Shown here piece after piece: positions 1-11,125 of a stretch of DNA of 17,336 bases (within the stretch, counting starts at the first letter, position 1; every line of letters begins with the position of its first letter). The stretch lies in the NCBI GenBank assembly GCA_015478945.1, contig JABUQX010103332.1, positions 1-17,336 of the forward strand. Direction: 5' to 3'. The notes below the pieces were generated by a model. That model was not told the origin of the DNA. It searched no databases and saw nothing but the letters and a program-made list of their open reading frames with translations. This stretch comes from Trachelipus rathkii. Lineage: Eukaryota > Arthropoda > Malacostraca > Isopoda > Trachelipodidae. Position numbers and translations under genes: made by a program.

Positions 1-86
1 CGATGCGATTGAAAACCATGTTCAGGTGTTTTAACCGTTTTCGCATTTCCCTCGCGTGAAACGCTTTTCGCGTTTTCGTGCATAAC

Positions 87-225
<139 letters not shown>

Positions 226-430
226 TGACATTAACCAGAAAAGTTATGAATTGTAAAGACTATAACAACTAAAGTCAGTAATATATTGTCAGTGTTTGAA
301 TTTCCTATCTTTCTTTTTGTTATTATTGGTCAATTTTTTTCGTTTCAAAATTTGCGCTTTCGTAAATAAAGAAACAATAGAGGGAAAAATAATCTAGTAT
401 TTTTGTATCTTTAGGTACCGAGTCGTTTCT

Positions 431-576
<146 letters not shown>

Positions 577-579
<3 letters not shown>

Positions 580-793
580 AGTTTATGTTAACGCCAGCGG
601 GGGAAGGGGTGAATCTCTCACTTTCGCGTAATCACCACCCCGCGTCGTAGGATGCGACTAAAGGGCCTCCCTTTCGCATTAATGCTCCCAAGAATGCTCA
701 TTACATGCCTTGGATCCGATGCACTATTTATTACCTGCTCCTAAGTCTATGAAATTTAAAGGGAGGCTAATAATAATAATAATAGTAAAAAAT
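577..793. other. unassigned balanced-composition island
   Basis: A patch of about 215 bases between two AT tracts, with CpG-containing sequence at 590-680 (for example GTCGTAGGATGCGACTAA, whose ends can pair as TCG/CGA). CCTCCCTTT at 666-674 is the reverse complement of AAAGGGAGG at 758-766. It ends in a short (AAT)n run at 767-784. No reading frame of note. It may be a fragment of a dispersed repeat, but I cannot name a family. Confidence 0.4.
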
Positions 794-953
794 TATATAT
801 ATATATATATATGTAACATATATATATATATATTATATCTCTCATATATATCTATATATATATATATATATAATAAGCAGCAACAATATAATATTCAGCA
901 ACATCTATGTATATATGTATATCTTCAACAGCAGCAATGTATATATATATATC

Positions 954-1002
<49 letters not shown>

Positions 1003-1039
1003 TCTCCTTATATATATATATAGGCTATATATATATATT
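794..1039. repeat. compound AT-rich microsatellite
   Basis: Alternating AT runs interrupted by short patches that include CAGCAACAATA near 877-905 and CAACAGCAGCA near 926-936. The 82-codon plus-strand open frame across 710-958 is produced by the low-complexity sequence and is not called as a gene. Confidence 0.93.
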
Positions 1040-2109
<1,070 letters not shown>

Positions 2110-2116
2110 CACGAAG

Positions 2117-2311
2117 ATGTTTAAAAAATTCCGTCTTAAGTTTTGCATCTTATTAATGTCGCTCGTCGTTCTTCTGGGTTTTATAATTATGTGACCACTT
2201 AAGCACTTGCCCAGAAGGAAAAGATTGGCGGTTGAAAAGGTGTGGCTTCAAAACGTTCCCAGGCAACTCATGCCTCGGGGACGGGCGTTGTCTAGGTCAC
2301 TGGAAAAAAAG
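2117..2311 (+). other. candidate first exon of a type II membrane protein (broken)
   Basis: Starting at the ATG at 2117, just past the AT tract, the frame reads MFKKFRLKF, then a hydrophobic stretch [16 protein letters not shown], then a TGA at 2192-2194. The same frame then stays open for 39 more codons with a basic, stem-like character (PLKHLPRRKRLAVEKVW and onward, to SRSLEKK) and ends at AAG|GTAACC at 2311/2312, a possible splice donor. Short basic tail, one membrane segment, then a basic region is the usual N-terminus of Golgi type II enzymes, but I cannot name a family. The TGA is one base from TGG; it could be decay, an error or evidence that this is not a gene. The frame has further stops at 2348 and 2375, then is open again to about 2524. 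A minus-strand open frame overlaps at 2248-2514, so chance is a serious alternative. Confidence 0.3.
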
Positions 2312-2539
2312 GTAACCGGTTTTTGGCTGCTGGCGTTATGTTGCGCATAGCATCTTTGTGGGTTACTCCTTTTTTGAGGGTCAGTACGTGTAACTGCGAT
2401 GTTAGTGAGTTCGGCACTCGCTCTGCAAGCGCGTGGCACTGTAACAACTGATGCTGCTTCATTACGTATTTCAGGAGCTTTCCACTCTGAAAGTAATTTA
2501 CATATTACCACCAAAAAGAGTCAATAATAAGCAAAGAGT

Positions 2540-3840
2540 ATAAGGGGATTTTAATTAATTAAAAATATTAATTTCATTGTCAAGTGCTTTCAAAATTTAT
2601 AATATATTATGAGTCAGATCAAAGAAACGCACATCTTGATAAATGCATATCATACTCATTGTTTCCGGAGCCAGTTAATAGCCTTGGGATCCATTATAAG
2701 ATACCTTGGCATCAACCAATAACCACTTTAGTTTTGCATTTTTTGATCTGGCATTAAAACTGATCATCATACCTAAATCGCGTTCGGTACCCATTAAAAT
2801 TTGCAGTATTGAAGATTTTGTGGTGTGAATTTAGACTCAGGGTTGTTCTATATGGTTTAATATAAAAAATATGTGGTTTTTAATAATGAGAGGTTAAGGA
2901 GTGGAGTAAAGTAGTTCCTGCTCACTAATAATTTAGTATATCAGTTTTTGTTGGAATTTTTGATTGGTGAAGTGATATCGTGAGGACATTCAGGCTTCTG
3001 TGGTGTGGCTGCTGTAAATATTTATTTTAATAAGATCATTTTCTAACTATAATTACTAAAACTTTAACCTAGAGTATTAAGTAAATTTGATTAGAGCTCA
3101 TATAGAAAAAGTTTTAATACGCAGTCTCACCATTTTCTCTCCAACTCTAAACTCAGATTTACTCATGTTATATTCACACAACATTATTGGTATCAGTTTT
3201 TTGAAACACTGTTCTGTTGGCAATGCTTTATGTTGACTGTGCGTATAATAATTGATCAAAGGAATTGATTATTATCTTCAATTTGATGGAATCATATAGA
3301 CATAGTTTTCCCAAAGGGGGTGAAATATAAAAAATAAGAAATGCTGTATCCCAAATAGAAGATTCTACCCAATTCTTTAGAATGTATCTTATTTCTTATT
3401 TCTACAGGATATTCTCTCTCCATTTGGAATCCCAATAATCTCATTAACTACTAGGTATATTTTGATCTGTTATTCATCAGTTAGGTTGACTTTACTCCCA
3501 ATCAGGTAAGAAGTACGACCATAAATAAAAACTCAACAATAAAAAGAATAAATAAAATAATGAACAGAAGGGTTTTTGGTTGGGTTTTGGGTGTCAAGCT
3601 CTTATATCTCATTGTGTGTAATTTGTATGAAAGAGGTCATGGTATTTGCTTTCGAGATGCCAATTTTAAAACTAAATTATGACGTTTACAAAACTGCAAA
3701 TATACCGAAATTAAAAAAAAATTCTTTGTCCTTTAAACTAAATTTAATTTGGTTTAATTAAGGTAAGCCTAATTTCTACCGAATTATGTCTCTTTTAATC
3801 CTCTTATTCTTCTCTCAAATATGGATTAGTTGTTTAGCCA
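2540..3840. other. no gene recognised; AT-rich unique-looking DNA
   Basis: About 1.3 kb of AT-rich sequence without a convincing exon, RNA gene or element on either strand. The 61-codon plus frame at 3576-3761 has no family features. If the GIT call is right, this lies in or beyond the 3' part of that minus-strand gene. Confidence 0.6.
3332..3401. repeat. short inverted repeat
   Basis: AAATAAGAAAT at 3332-3342 is the exact reverse complement of ATTTCTTATTT at 3391-3401, with a 48-base spacer. It could form a weak AT-rich hairpin; no function is implied. Confidence 0.6.
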
Positions 3841-3854
3841 TTTGAATATAAAGT

Positions 3855-3985
3855 ATCAGGGGATGTAGGAGGCTTTCCTTGACTTATCATGTTCTTTCAC
3901 TAACTCCGGTTTCTGTGCATGTTAGGTACCCTAACCCACATCTGTGGGAAGTGAAGGATGTATAAAGAAATAAAGAAAATATAAT
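3855..3985 (+). mobile_element. LINE 3' end, fragment 1
   Basis: A 3' untranslated remnant that matches, by eye, the ends of the LINE copies at about 5550-5665 and 6005-6115. All three share a pyrimidine-rich patch, then CTAACTCCGGTTTCTGTGCA or a variant, then TGTTAGGTACCC or a variant, then ATCTGTGGG or a variant. It ends in AAAGAAATAAAG followed by an ATT-rich tail (ATTATTACCATTATTATT near 3984-4001). No coding part remains. It lies directly upstream of a longer copy in the same orientation. Confidence 0.65.
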
Positions 3986-3995
3986 TATTACCATT

Positions 3996-5670
3996 ATTAT
4001 TTTGAGGATGAGGTATTAAGCAGAGTGAATGAATGGAAAATCAGCAGGTATAAAAGGAATTACTGGTGAAATGATCAAGAAAGGAGGTGAGATTATGACT
4101 GACTGGATATGGAAGTTGTGTAACAAAACGTTTGTGAAGGGTATAGTTCCAGAGGTTTGGAGGAGAGCGGTTATAGTATTCTTGCATAAGGGTAAAGGAG
4201 AAAAGGGAAACTGTAGAAACTATAGGGAAATTAGTTTATCGAGTGTTGTAGGGAATATATATGCTTGATATTTTGGTTGAAAGAGTGAGGCGGTGACTGA
4301 GGGGTTGATTGTTAAAGAACAAATGTGTAGTAGAAATGGTGGAGGATGTGTAAATCAAATTTTTATATTGAAGCAAATGAGAGAGAAGAGGAGGAAACTG
4401 TATAAAGTTTCATGGACTTGCAACAGGTATACGACAGGATTAATAGGGAAGCTCTGTGGCAGGTGTTAATGAAATATGGTGTTGGTGGTAGGCTTCTGAA
4501 TAATTAAAAGTATCATTGATAATAGAGCGAGTTTAACAATAAATGGAGTGGAGTGAGGCAGGGATGTGTTATATCACCGTGGCAATTTATTTATATGTTG
4601 ATGAAAATTTATAAAAATCAAGTTCTGACAGGACATTAAACATATTGGAAAAAAGTAGGATTGGAAGGTACCTTAATTATTGTACGCAGATCTGATTTGG
4701 TTTTGTGTGGTGAATCTGAAGAAAGTTTAGGAAGATTGGTTGCAAGGTTTGGCTGAGTATGTAAAAAGAGGGTTTTGAAAGTAAATGTGGATAAGAGCAA
4801 GGTGATGATGGTAGGTGAAGAGAGTCCGAAATGTGAAATCATCCTGGATGTAAGAAACTGGAACGAATATATAAGCTTTAATATTTAGGCTGTACATTGG
4901 ATGAAAAGGGAACGAATAATGATGTTGTGTAGTATGTAGGAGAAGTTGTGAGCGGTAGGAAGGCGACTGTTGCCATTAAAATCTTTGGTGAATGCAAGGG
5001 GATTAATTCTTTAGTGCACTAGGGTTTTTGTATGAGGGGATGTTATTACCGATATTAATGTATAGAAATGAAATTATGCTGTGTAGATCTAAGGTGCACT
5101 CTGGTCAAATGGTTAATCTTAGTGGCGTGCTAACTGTAAGAAATATTGGTAAAATAAGGAATGATCATATTAGGGAGTTGTGACGAAAGGAGTAAATGAG
5201 TGAATTAAGGTGATTTGGTCATTTGGAAAGGATAGATGGTAGTCAATTGACTAAGCAGTTGTATAGTGGCGAGTGTGTAGGAAGCGACCTGTTGGAAGAC
5301 CCAAGAAAAAGTGGATGAGTCAGTAATAGTGTCTGAATGAAAGGAATGCGAGTTTGGTTCAAGCGAGAGGAATGCTGCATATTAGGAATGAATTGAGTAG
5401 TTTTGTGAGGGGGGTACGGTTGTGGCCAAGGCCTAGGAGATGAACCTCGACACTGACGAGATGCCACAATCAGGGTGGGTTCAGTCGCAGTGAATGAAGC
5501 TCCATGGCGAGTATTTGGCTGCGACAGCCTAACAATTAAGGGTATGAGGGATTGATATGGGGTGGGAGTCTTTCCACTTGGATCATATTATTCTCCTTAA
5601 CTATTTCGTTTCTGGTGCATGTTTGGGCACCCCATTCCAAGTCTGTGGGGAGTCGTGGTGAGGCCGATGG
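3996..5670 (+). mobile_element. decayed non-LTR retrotransposon (LINE) with reverse transcriptase
   Basis: A 5'-truncated LINE copy whose reverse transcriptase can be followed through frameshifts. The N-terminal RT block is open at 4029-4268: NGKSAGIKGITGEM, then VWRRAVIVFLHKGKGEKG, NCRNYREISLSSVVG. It continues with LIVKEQM (about 4305), motif A remnant FMDLQQVYDRINREALWQVL (about 4410-4465), motif B VRQGCVISPW (about 4554-4583), a YADD box split by a 2-base insertion (4683-4696), then DLVLCGESEESLGRLVARFG and LKVNVDKSKVMMVG. The C-terminal part contains FGHLERIDGSQL (about 5215) and ECVGS. Its 3' untranslated part runs to about 5670. The order of blocks is that of LINE ORF2 C-terminal halves in decapods as I know them; no endonuclease is seen. 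It is dead: many stops and frameshifts. Confidence 0.88.
4029..4268 (+). pseudogene. reverse transcriptase, N-terminal block of LINE ORF
   Basis: The longest intact piece of the LINE frame, 79 codons. It contains NGKSAGIKGITGEMIKKGG, a weakened form of the NGK-(A/S)-(P/G)-G-x-DGIT motif that opens LINE reverse transcriptases, and a motif 1-like segment with NYR-ISL-SVVG. The usual D of DGIT reads as K (IKGIT). The preceding GAGGTATTAAGCAGAGTGAA (about 4010-4029) reads EVLSRVNE in another frame, showing a frameshift just before the ATG, so that ATG is not the true start. The frame is lost again after 4268. Confidence 0.85.
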
Positions 5671-5684
5671 ATGAATTAGTAGTA

Positions 5685-6130
5685 TTGGTCATATGGACAG
5701 GATGGATGAAGGATAGTCGGTTGGTTAAGCGGTTGTATAGAGGTGGGTATGTTGGGAATCGACCGGCTGAGAGACAAGAAAAAGTGGACTGAGTCAGTTA
5801 GAAAGTGTCTGAAGTTAAGGAACGTGAATTTACTTTCGCAGAGGATTATTTTTATAATATAGTCAGTGTTGGTTTTGATCAGGGTGTAATTGTGGGTTAT
5901 TGAAGTTGAACAACTAAACATTAGGCAGACATGCAGTGGTATTTGTCAGTTATGAAGCTCAGGGCGGATCTTGGACAAGTACTGTCTCGCACTTAATGGT
6001 ATGAGTGGAAGTTGTGGAAGGCCTTTCTTCTTTGACTTGGCTCATGTCTTTCTACTTAACTATTTTATTTCCGATGCATGTTGCGCACCCCACCATCAAT
6101 CTGTAGGGAAGATAAAGAAAGAATTGTTAT
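5685..6130 (+). mobile_element. LINE 3' end, fragment 2
   Basis: This segment repeats the C-terminal coding and 3' untranslated parts of the preceding copy: GGTCATATGGACAGGATGGA at about 5685 matches GGTCATTTGGAAAGGATAGA at about 5217, and AGACAAGAAAAAGTGGACTG at about 5773 matches the AAGAAAAAGTGGATGAG region at about 5302. It ends with the shared tail (CCGATGCATGTTGCGCACCC near 6071, then ATCTGTAGGG). It is a second, independently truncated insertion or an unequal duplication, in the same orientation. Coding potential is lost. Confidence 0.75.
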
Positions 6131-6220
6131 TACATGATAATTACTAAGACGTAAATCCACTAAGGGAATAAATTCGGAGGAAAAAAAATCGCTACGTTAG
6201 TCTGAAAAAAGAAAGCTAAC

Positions 6221-6361
6221 CTTTGGAAAGAGTTCTGACATGTCTCTGGCTGCCACACTAATCTGGTCAGCACATGGAAGGAACCTCTCATGTTGGCAAT
6301 CGTGGGCGTAAAGCAGTAATTCCTGGATCCTTTTGGTGATAACCTCCGTTTTACGAACCAC
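6221..6361 (-). CDS. GIT exon: start of the paxillin-binding FAT-like domain
   Basis: This is an internal exon of a GIT-family ARF-GAP scaffold. GIT proteins bind PIX exchange factors and paxillin and act at focal adhesions, endosomes and synapses. On the minus strand a pyrimidine-rich tract ends in TTTTGCAG (acceptor at 6362-6363), followed by 47 codons, VVRKTEVITKRIQELL and onward to SVAARDMSELFPK, then donor AAG|GTTAGC at 6221/6220. Both ends are phase 0. The TEx(V/I)TKxIQELL segment, a HxxFxPC segment (HERFLPC) and the ending M-x-x-LFPK follow the pattern I recall for vertebrate and insect GIT C-terminal domains, covering helix 1 and part of helix 2 of the four-helix bundle. The rest of the bundle is expected at lower coordinates; I did not find it. 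The LINE cluster at 3855-6130 then lies in the following intron, in antisense. Identity is from remembered family sequence, not a search. Confidence 0.85.
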
Positions 6362-7188
6362 CTGCAAAATATGATAAAAAAAAAATTGCAATTTAAGATA
6401 AAATATGGAACCCTGATCATATATAAATTGAGCCGCTGAATGTAAGCGTCGTGTAAGTCATTTCTTTTTATACAAATCTTCCTTTCACCAACATTGGATA
6501 GATCTACCTTCTACCTTCTACCTATTTTGAGCCAAAATTATGTAAGTCTATCTCGTATACTTCTCATGAGTCTAACAAATGTAGCGATTTTTACTGCTTA
6601 AAGATTCTAACATCATCCATCTGCGAAGGCGAAGAATTCATTGTTAATTACAGCAATCTAATCCTTTTTAAAATATAAGAGAATGAATATGTCTAATTTT
6701 ATTAAATAAAAAGTTTTAAGTTTCACTATAAGTGGTAAATGTTTTTAAGAAAAGTTTCATTTTTTTTTCGTGTAAAAGTGTTTCTTTTGAGTTTAACAGA
6801 GGGTTTGGCGGTTTGACATACTCTCATGACCTTAACGTGAGGAGCATAAGCATTTTCTTGCAAAGTTTGAAACTTTCAATGTTTCTTAATTAAGATTCTT
6901 AAATTTAAGATACTCAGCGGCTATACTTGTAAACCAATAGAGTAGGCATGTTTAAATGCATTTATAATGAAAAGGTGTTATTATATAAACTAATTAACAA
7001 AAATTTGTAGGTTGGATATAATAATTAAAAACTATAAACCAATAATTTAGGATATACGACTTATGGCTGGAACAAATGTTTTTTAGGCTAGAATATCCAG
7101 CCTCCGGCCAAAGTCATGGTTGGAGTCAACACTAATATATATAATATAATAATAATATAATAATAATAATAATAATAAACAGACTTAC
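6362..7188 (-). other. GIT intron, about 827 bp
   Basis: AT-rich non-coding sequence between two phase-0 splice sites: donor GTAAGT at 7188-7183 and acceptor CAG ending at 6362. It contains three copies of CTACCTT-type heptamers at 6514-6533 (plus-strand reading) and an AAT-type run beside the donor. No element or RNA gene seen. Confidence 0.7.
7133..7178. repeat. AT/AAT-rich simple repeat
   Basis: Irregular ATA and AATAAT units just inside the intron, a few bases from the GIT splice donor at 7188. Length change here would move repeat sequence relative to the donor. Confidence 0.9.
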
Positions 7189-7276
7189 TTCGTCTTGGGT
7201 TGGCAAAGATGAAATAAGTGAAGTATTAATCTCCACTTGCGATTCATTACTCGTTAATCCGATCGTAAGCGTAAGG
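7189..7276 (-). CDS. GIT exon preceding the FAT-like domain
   Basis: An 88-base exon on the minus strand. The acceptor is in TTTTTTTGAGCAG|C; exon codons read LTLTIGLTSNESQVEINTS and then LISSLPTQDE, followed by a consensus donor GAA|GTAAGT. The exon starts with one base of a split codon and ends in phase 0, matching the phase-0 start of the 6361 exon, so the join reads LPTQDE-VVRKTE. Vertebrate and insect GITs as I recall them have an LPS/T-x-E-(D/E)-V segment at this place, just before the first helix. The rest is the poorly conserved linker rich in Ser/Thr/Asn, which alone would not identify the gene. GAGCAG offers two acceptors three bases apart (exon start 7276 or 7279). Confidence 0.72.
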
Positions 7277-7365
7277 CTGCTCAAAAAAATAAAACCATTG
7301 TTAATATGTATCATTTCTATTTTCTGTAATCATTAAGAAAAATTTCAATTTTTTGTATAGAGGCT

Positions 7366-7564
<199 letters not shown>

Positions 7565-7735
7565 CGCAAACATTAAATAAATATCTTGGTTATGTGGCAG
7601 AGTCGCACTGAAAGTCTATCAAAACATCGATTATCTTATAAAAAAAACGCGTAGCTCCACAATTACCCTTTCTTTCTTTATCTCCTACACATCTAGATGT
7701 TGGTAGGAGTGTGTGTGCAGCAGAACAGGGTTTGT

Positions 7736-7885
7736 AGAGTCGGATTCTGTAGGAGTCAAGGGGTCGTTTTGGAAGAAGAGTGAGTCGAGTCAGGAGTCAA
7801 AGTCATTAAAGTTTCCGTAAATGCATGGCATACAGGTGTTTGTTTAAGAGTCAGTGTTTTGAAGAAGAGGTGAGTCAGAGGTGGA
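7736..7885. repeat. degenerate GAGTC-rich repeat patch
   Basis: GAGTC or close variants recur (GAGTCGG, GGAGTCAAGG, GTGAGTCGAGTCAGGAGTCAA, AGAGTCAGT, GTGAGTCAGAGG when read in pieces), and a GAAGAAGAG block precedes two of them. This looks like an eroded minisatellite or purine-rich repeat. Confidence 0.5.
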
Positions 7886-9020
7886 AAAATTTTAGACCGG
7901 CTTTCACAGCCTGACGGGAACAATATTCTAAGTTGAAGACGCGACTGTAGTCATTAAAGGAAGGCTTCCACCTCAATACACATGGTAGTTATCTCTTAAA
8001 AGTCTTCCTGCCAAACTGCTTTGCGACAAAATCATGAAATCTAGTGTCATTGGGGTTCATCCTGGATCGACCACAAGCCATTACCTCATAAAACTCACCA
8101 GTATTCATACTCTTATTGCACCGCTAGCATCAACCAGTAATTCGTTACTTTCCTTGTGGCTCAACTCACACTTTTTTGGTTTCCACCAGTCATTCCCAAC
8201 ACACTCTCTATGCGTCTTTCATATTGACTATGATCATGCTCAGTAAACAAACAACATAATATAGCCATTTGTTATCTAGTTACGCCATCTTCACACTACA
8301 TCTATACTAAAAAAGACACTCTATATACTATTTACGAAGGTAGCATCTTGAAAGTTAACAATGAATTTGCTTTAAACGTGTCTATGCGCTAAAATAAGAG
8401 ACTATTTTGATTTTCAGATTAATCAAAATAACTATTTGAATATTTCAAGAAATCGATACTTAATTTAATCTACATATAATCACACCAAAGCCACAATAAA
8501 ATCTAAACCTGCACTAAAAAGATGTAAAATATTTGGAAGTTGTTAAATGTAACTTTATCGTTCTTTCTATTACACAAAGAAAAAAAATTGAACGTACAAC
8601 AACAACATGCAATAAATTGTTGTATTTTAATGTCTAATTTTTTAATTACCAAGTTTAAAAATTGAGAAGCTCTTGTGTCAAAATCTATTAGCTAAAATTG
8701 TTTTCAGTCATATATGAATTAAATATCAGTGTCATACAAATGAGGGCAAACGAGTGATGTAAACCCTTTACAATTGAACTGAAGAGAAACTAGTATTCTA
8801 ATAGTTTCATCACAAATATTTGATCGAGTTTAAATGAACGAAAAGCAAAAGTGACATTCAAGATCACTGATAATAATTAGTGGTGGGAATGATGAATATT
8901 AACACACAACAATCTAAAGTCAATTACTTCTCAAACTAATAAATAACACGCATTCAATGAATAGCCTTCCATTTTTTTTTCTATTCTCTGCCTGATATAG
9001 TAAATTAATAGTCATTCAGT
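7886..9020. other. no gene recognised; presumed GIT intron
   Basis: About 1.1 kb of AT-rich sequence. The 70-codon plus frame at 8034-8246 has no family features, splice signals or homology I recognise. No RNA gene or element border seen. Confidence 0.55.
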
Positions 9021-9022
9021 AC

Positions 9023-9260
9023 TGGATACTTATTTTTACATTTCTAACTTAAAAATATATTATTAGAGTAGCAAAAGTGATCGAAATTACCTAAAATTTA
9101 AGAGATCAGAAAAAAAATTTCTTTAATGAGTATTAAAAAAAATTGGATACTTATTTTTACATTTCTAACTAAAAAATAGTATACAAGAGTCGCAAAAGTT
9201 ATCGAAATTACCTTTAAGAGATCAAAAAAAATTTTTCTTTAATATGTATTAAAAAAAATT
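9023..9260. repeat. two-copy tandem duplication, 121-bp unit
   Basis: TGGATACTTATTTTTACATT at 9023 recurs at 9144, and the following blocks (GCAAAAGTGATCGAAATTAC or GCAAAAGTTATCGAAATTAC, then AAGAGATCA, then TTCTTTAAT, then GTATTAAAAAAAATT) are in the same order in both copies. Small indels separate them. A fragment of a third unit (TCTAACTTAAAA) starts near 9262. Confidence 0.88.
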
Positions 9261-9604
9261 ATCTAACTTAAAATTTCAAAGCAATGTTATTTCATTTATT
9301 TACCAAAAATTGAACATAGTGACAATTTATGATTATTATATATATATATTTGCTATTAAACAATATAGGTTTCATGGTAAAATCACAGTTGCTTTACGTT
9401 AGAAACCGAAGAAATTTTTATAAAAATTCACTTCCTTTAAAACAATCATTGCTACCTAGTCACACTACTGTTCCTTAGAGGCAAGTGAGTACAACAACAA
9501 CAAGTTTAACCACAAAAAAATTTGTCTTTGTGTGTAACTTTGCCTGAATGTCTCGAATGTTAAAATTTTGACAAGACATATCAAGGATCTATTAAGGGAG
9601 CGAT

Positions 9605-9633
9605 TATATATATATATATTATATATATATTAT

Positions 9634-9664
<31 letters not shown>

Positions 9665-9900
9665 ATATAATATACTATATATATAATTATCAAATGATAT
9701 GTATTAAGATAATATATTACAGTGCGATCGTGGTAGAAATGGATGGGTGTGCGATTTCACAATATATATTATTATATATATATATATATATATAATAGTA
9801 TAGTATATTTATATATATAGTATTATATATATATATAATTATATATATAGATATTTATAATATATATTATATCATATATATATATATATATAGATATATC
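9605..9900. repeat. irregular AT-rich repeat tract
   Basis: Runs of TATATA mixed with TAATATA, split at about 9690-9762 by a short non-repetitive patch that includes GTGCGATCGTGGTAGAAATG. It is more degenerate than the tracts at 1748 or 7401. The 75-codon frame at 9568-9795 is low-complexity and not called. Confidence 0.9.
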
Positions 9901-10960
9901 GGATTTTTACGCTGAGATATGGTTAGCACCTGTGCAATTATTCACTTCGTACTGGTATACAAATACATAGTAAAAAAGTTACACGTATCCGAATATTTTA
10001 AATATAAATATGAAAAATAAATTGCTAACTTTATAATTAATTGTAAAGTTTTGAAATTTGTACTGAAGTCCATGTCTTGTCGTTTTTTTGACTGTGCATA
10101 TTAGGTCATCACAAGATGTCAAAAACAATTAGGACAACTATATCTTTCAGCTTGCGGCGCAACGTAGGCATTATAATCTTGTTTCCAAGATTGTATTCCG
10201 ATAACGGTTTTTATATTCTTTTAATTCTCTGGAAAAAGGATGTTTCCCGCTTGAATAGAAGACGTGGAAATAGGAAGTCGAGTGTGTGCAAGCAAATTAA
10301 AAGTTTCTTCAAAATCAATTTTCCTTTTTCAGGAAATATTAGTTAAAGAATCAAGAGATCCTTTCCGAGAATAGAAATCTTCCCAACAATATATAACTTC
10401 AAGTTCAGATTGAGTCTTCAGATGTTAAAAATGGTTAAATCCAGGTATCTTGTTAATGCCACTCAATACTAGTAGTTTTTTAATTCGTATAATGGAAGCA
10501 TTTAAACGATCTTCTTCAGCCTCAACACATAACATCATGACGTCCCTCATATGGAAGCATTTAAAAGAACTATCCAGTTTTAAAGCTAAACTAATTCTAT
10601 TGTAGTTTCACAGCGTTTATGAGAACTACGTCTGGATCTCTTAGAATTTTATTTAAGAAATGAATCTACGTGTTGCTATATGGCCGAAAAACGTGCGCGC
10701 AAATACAAAAGTAGTATCGTATGTGGTCATTTTGCAACCTCCCTGCCTCGTGTTTCTCCTTGTTTGCTTTCTTTCGAATTTTTTTCAAAGCGCCTAACAA
10801 TGGATTTCTATGTTCAAAAGCCATGTTTACGGTTCTCCTAAGATCCCTCTTATGTTTATGAACAGTTCTAATACCCACACCAACATACTATTAATAGAAC
10901 AATTAAAAAAAGGTGATAGTGAATTTTTTCTAAAGACTATAAGTATTGAAATACATATAT
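9901..10960. other. no assigned gene; presumed GIT intron
   Basis: About 1 kb without a recognisable exon. Small structures: a near-perfect palindrome AACTTTATAATTAATTGTAA plus AGTT at 10027-10050, and a 15-base direct repeat ATGGAAGCATTTAAA at 10492 and 10551. A minus-strand frame at 10878-10666 contains a charged stretch (NPLLGALKKIRKKANKEKHE) downstream of a possible acceptor (TTAATAG at about 10890), but it matches no family I know and is not called as an exon. Confidence 0.5.
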
Positions 10961-10964
10961 TTAA

Positions 10965-11078
10965 ATTAATAAAATAATATAATTAATAATATAATAATAT
11001 ATAATAATATATAAAATATTATTATTATTAATAATAATATTAATATATAATAATAATAAAATAATAATAATAATAATA

Positions 11079-11109
<31 letters not shown>

Positions 11110-11125
11110 ATATAATAATTTTTTA
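10965..11125. repeat. AAT/ATT-type simple repeat
   Basis: A run of AATAAT and ATTATT units with both orientations present, so parts (around 11018-11035) can fold back on one another. No coding content. Confidence 0.92.

Noticed and set aside
2248..2514. 88-codon minus-strand open frame
   Set aside because: No motif recognised; overlaps the plus-strand signal-anchor frame. Kept in mind as an alternative reading but not called.
4636..5921. Minus-strand open frames at 4636-4842, 5243-5467 and 5676-5921
   Set aside because: Antisense shadows of LINE coding sequence.
6160..6420. 86-codon minus-strand frame overlapping the GIT exon
   Set aside because: Wrong frame; the +1-shifted frame gives the conserved GIT sequence bounded by splice sites.
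10116..10346. 76-codon plus frame
   Set aside because: No motif; amino acid make-up typical of AT-rich non-coding sequence.
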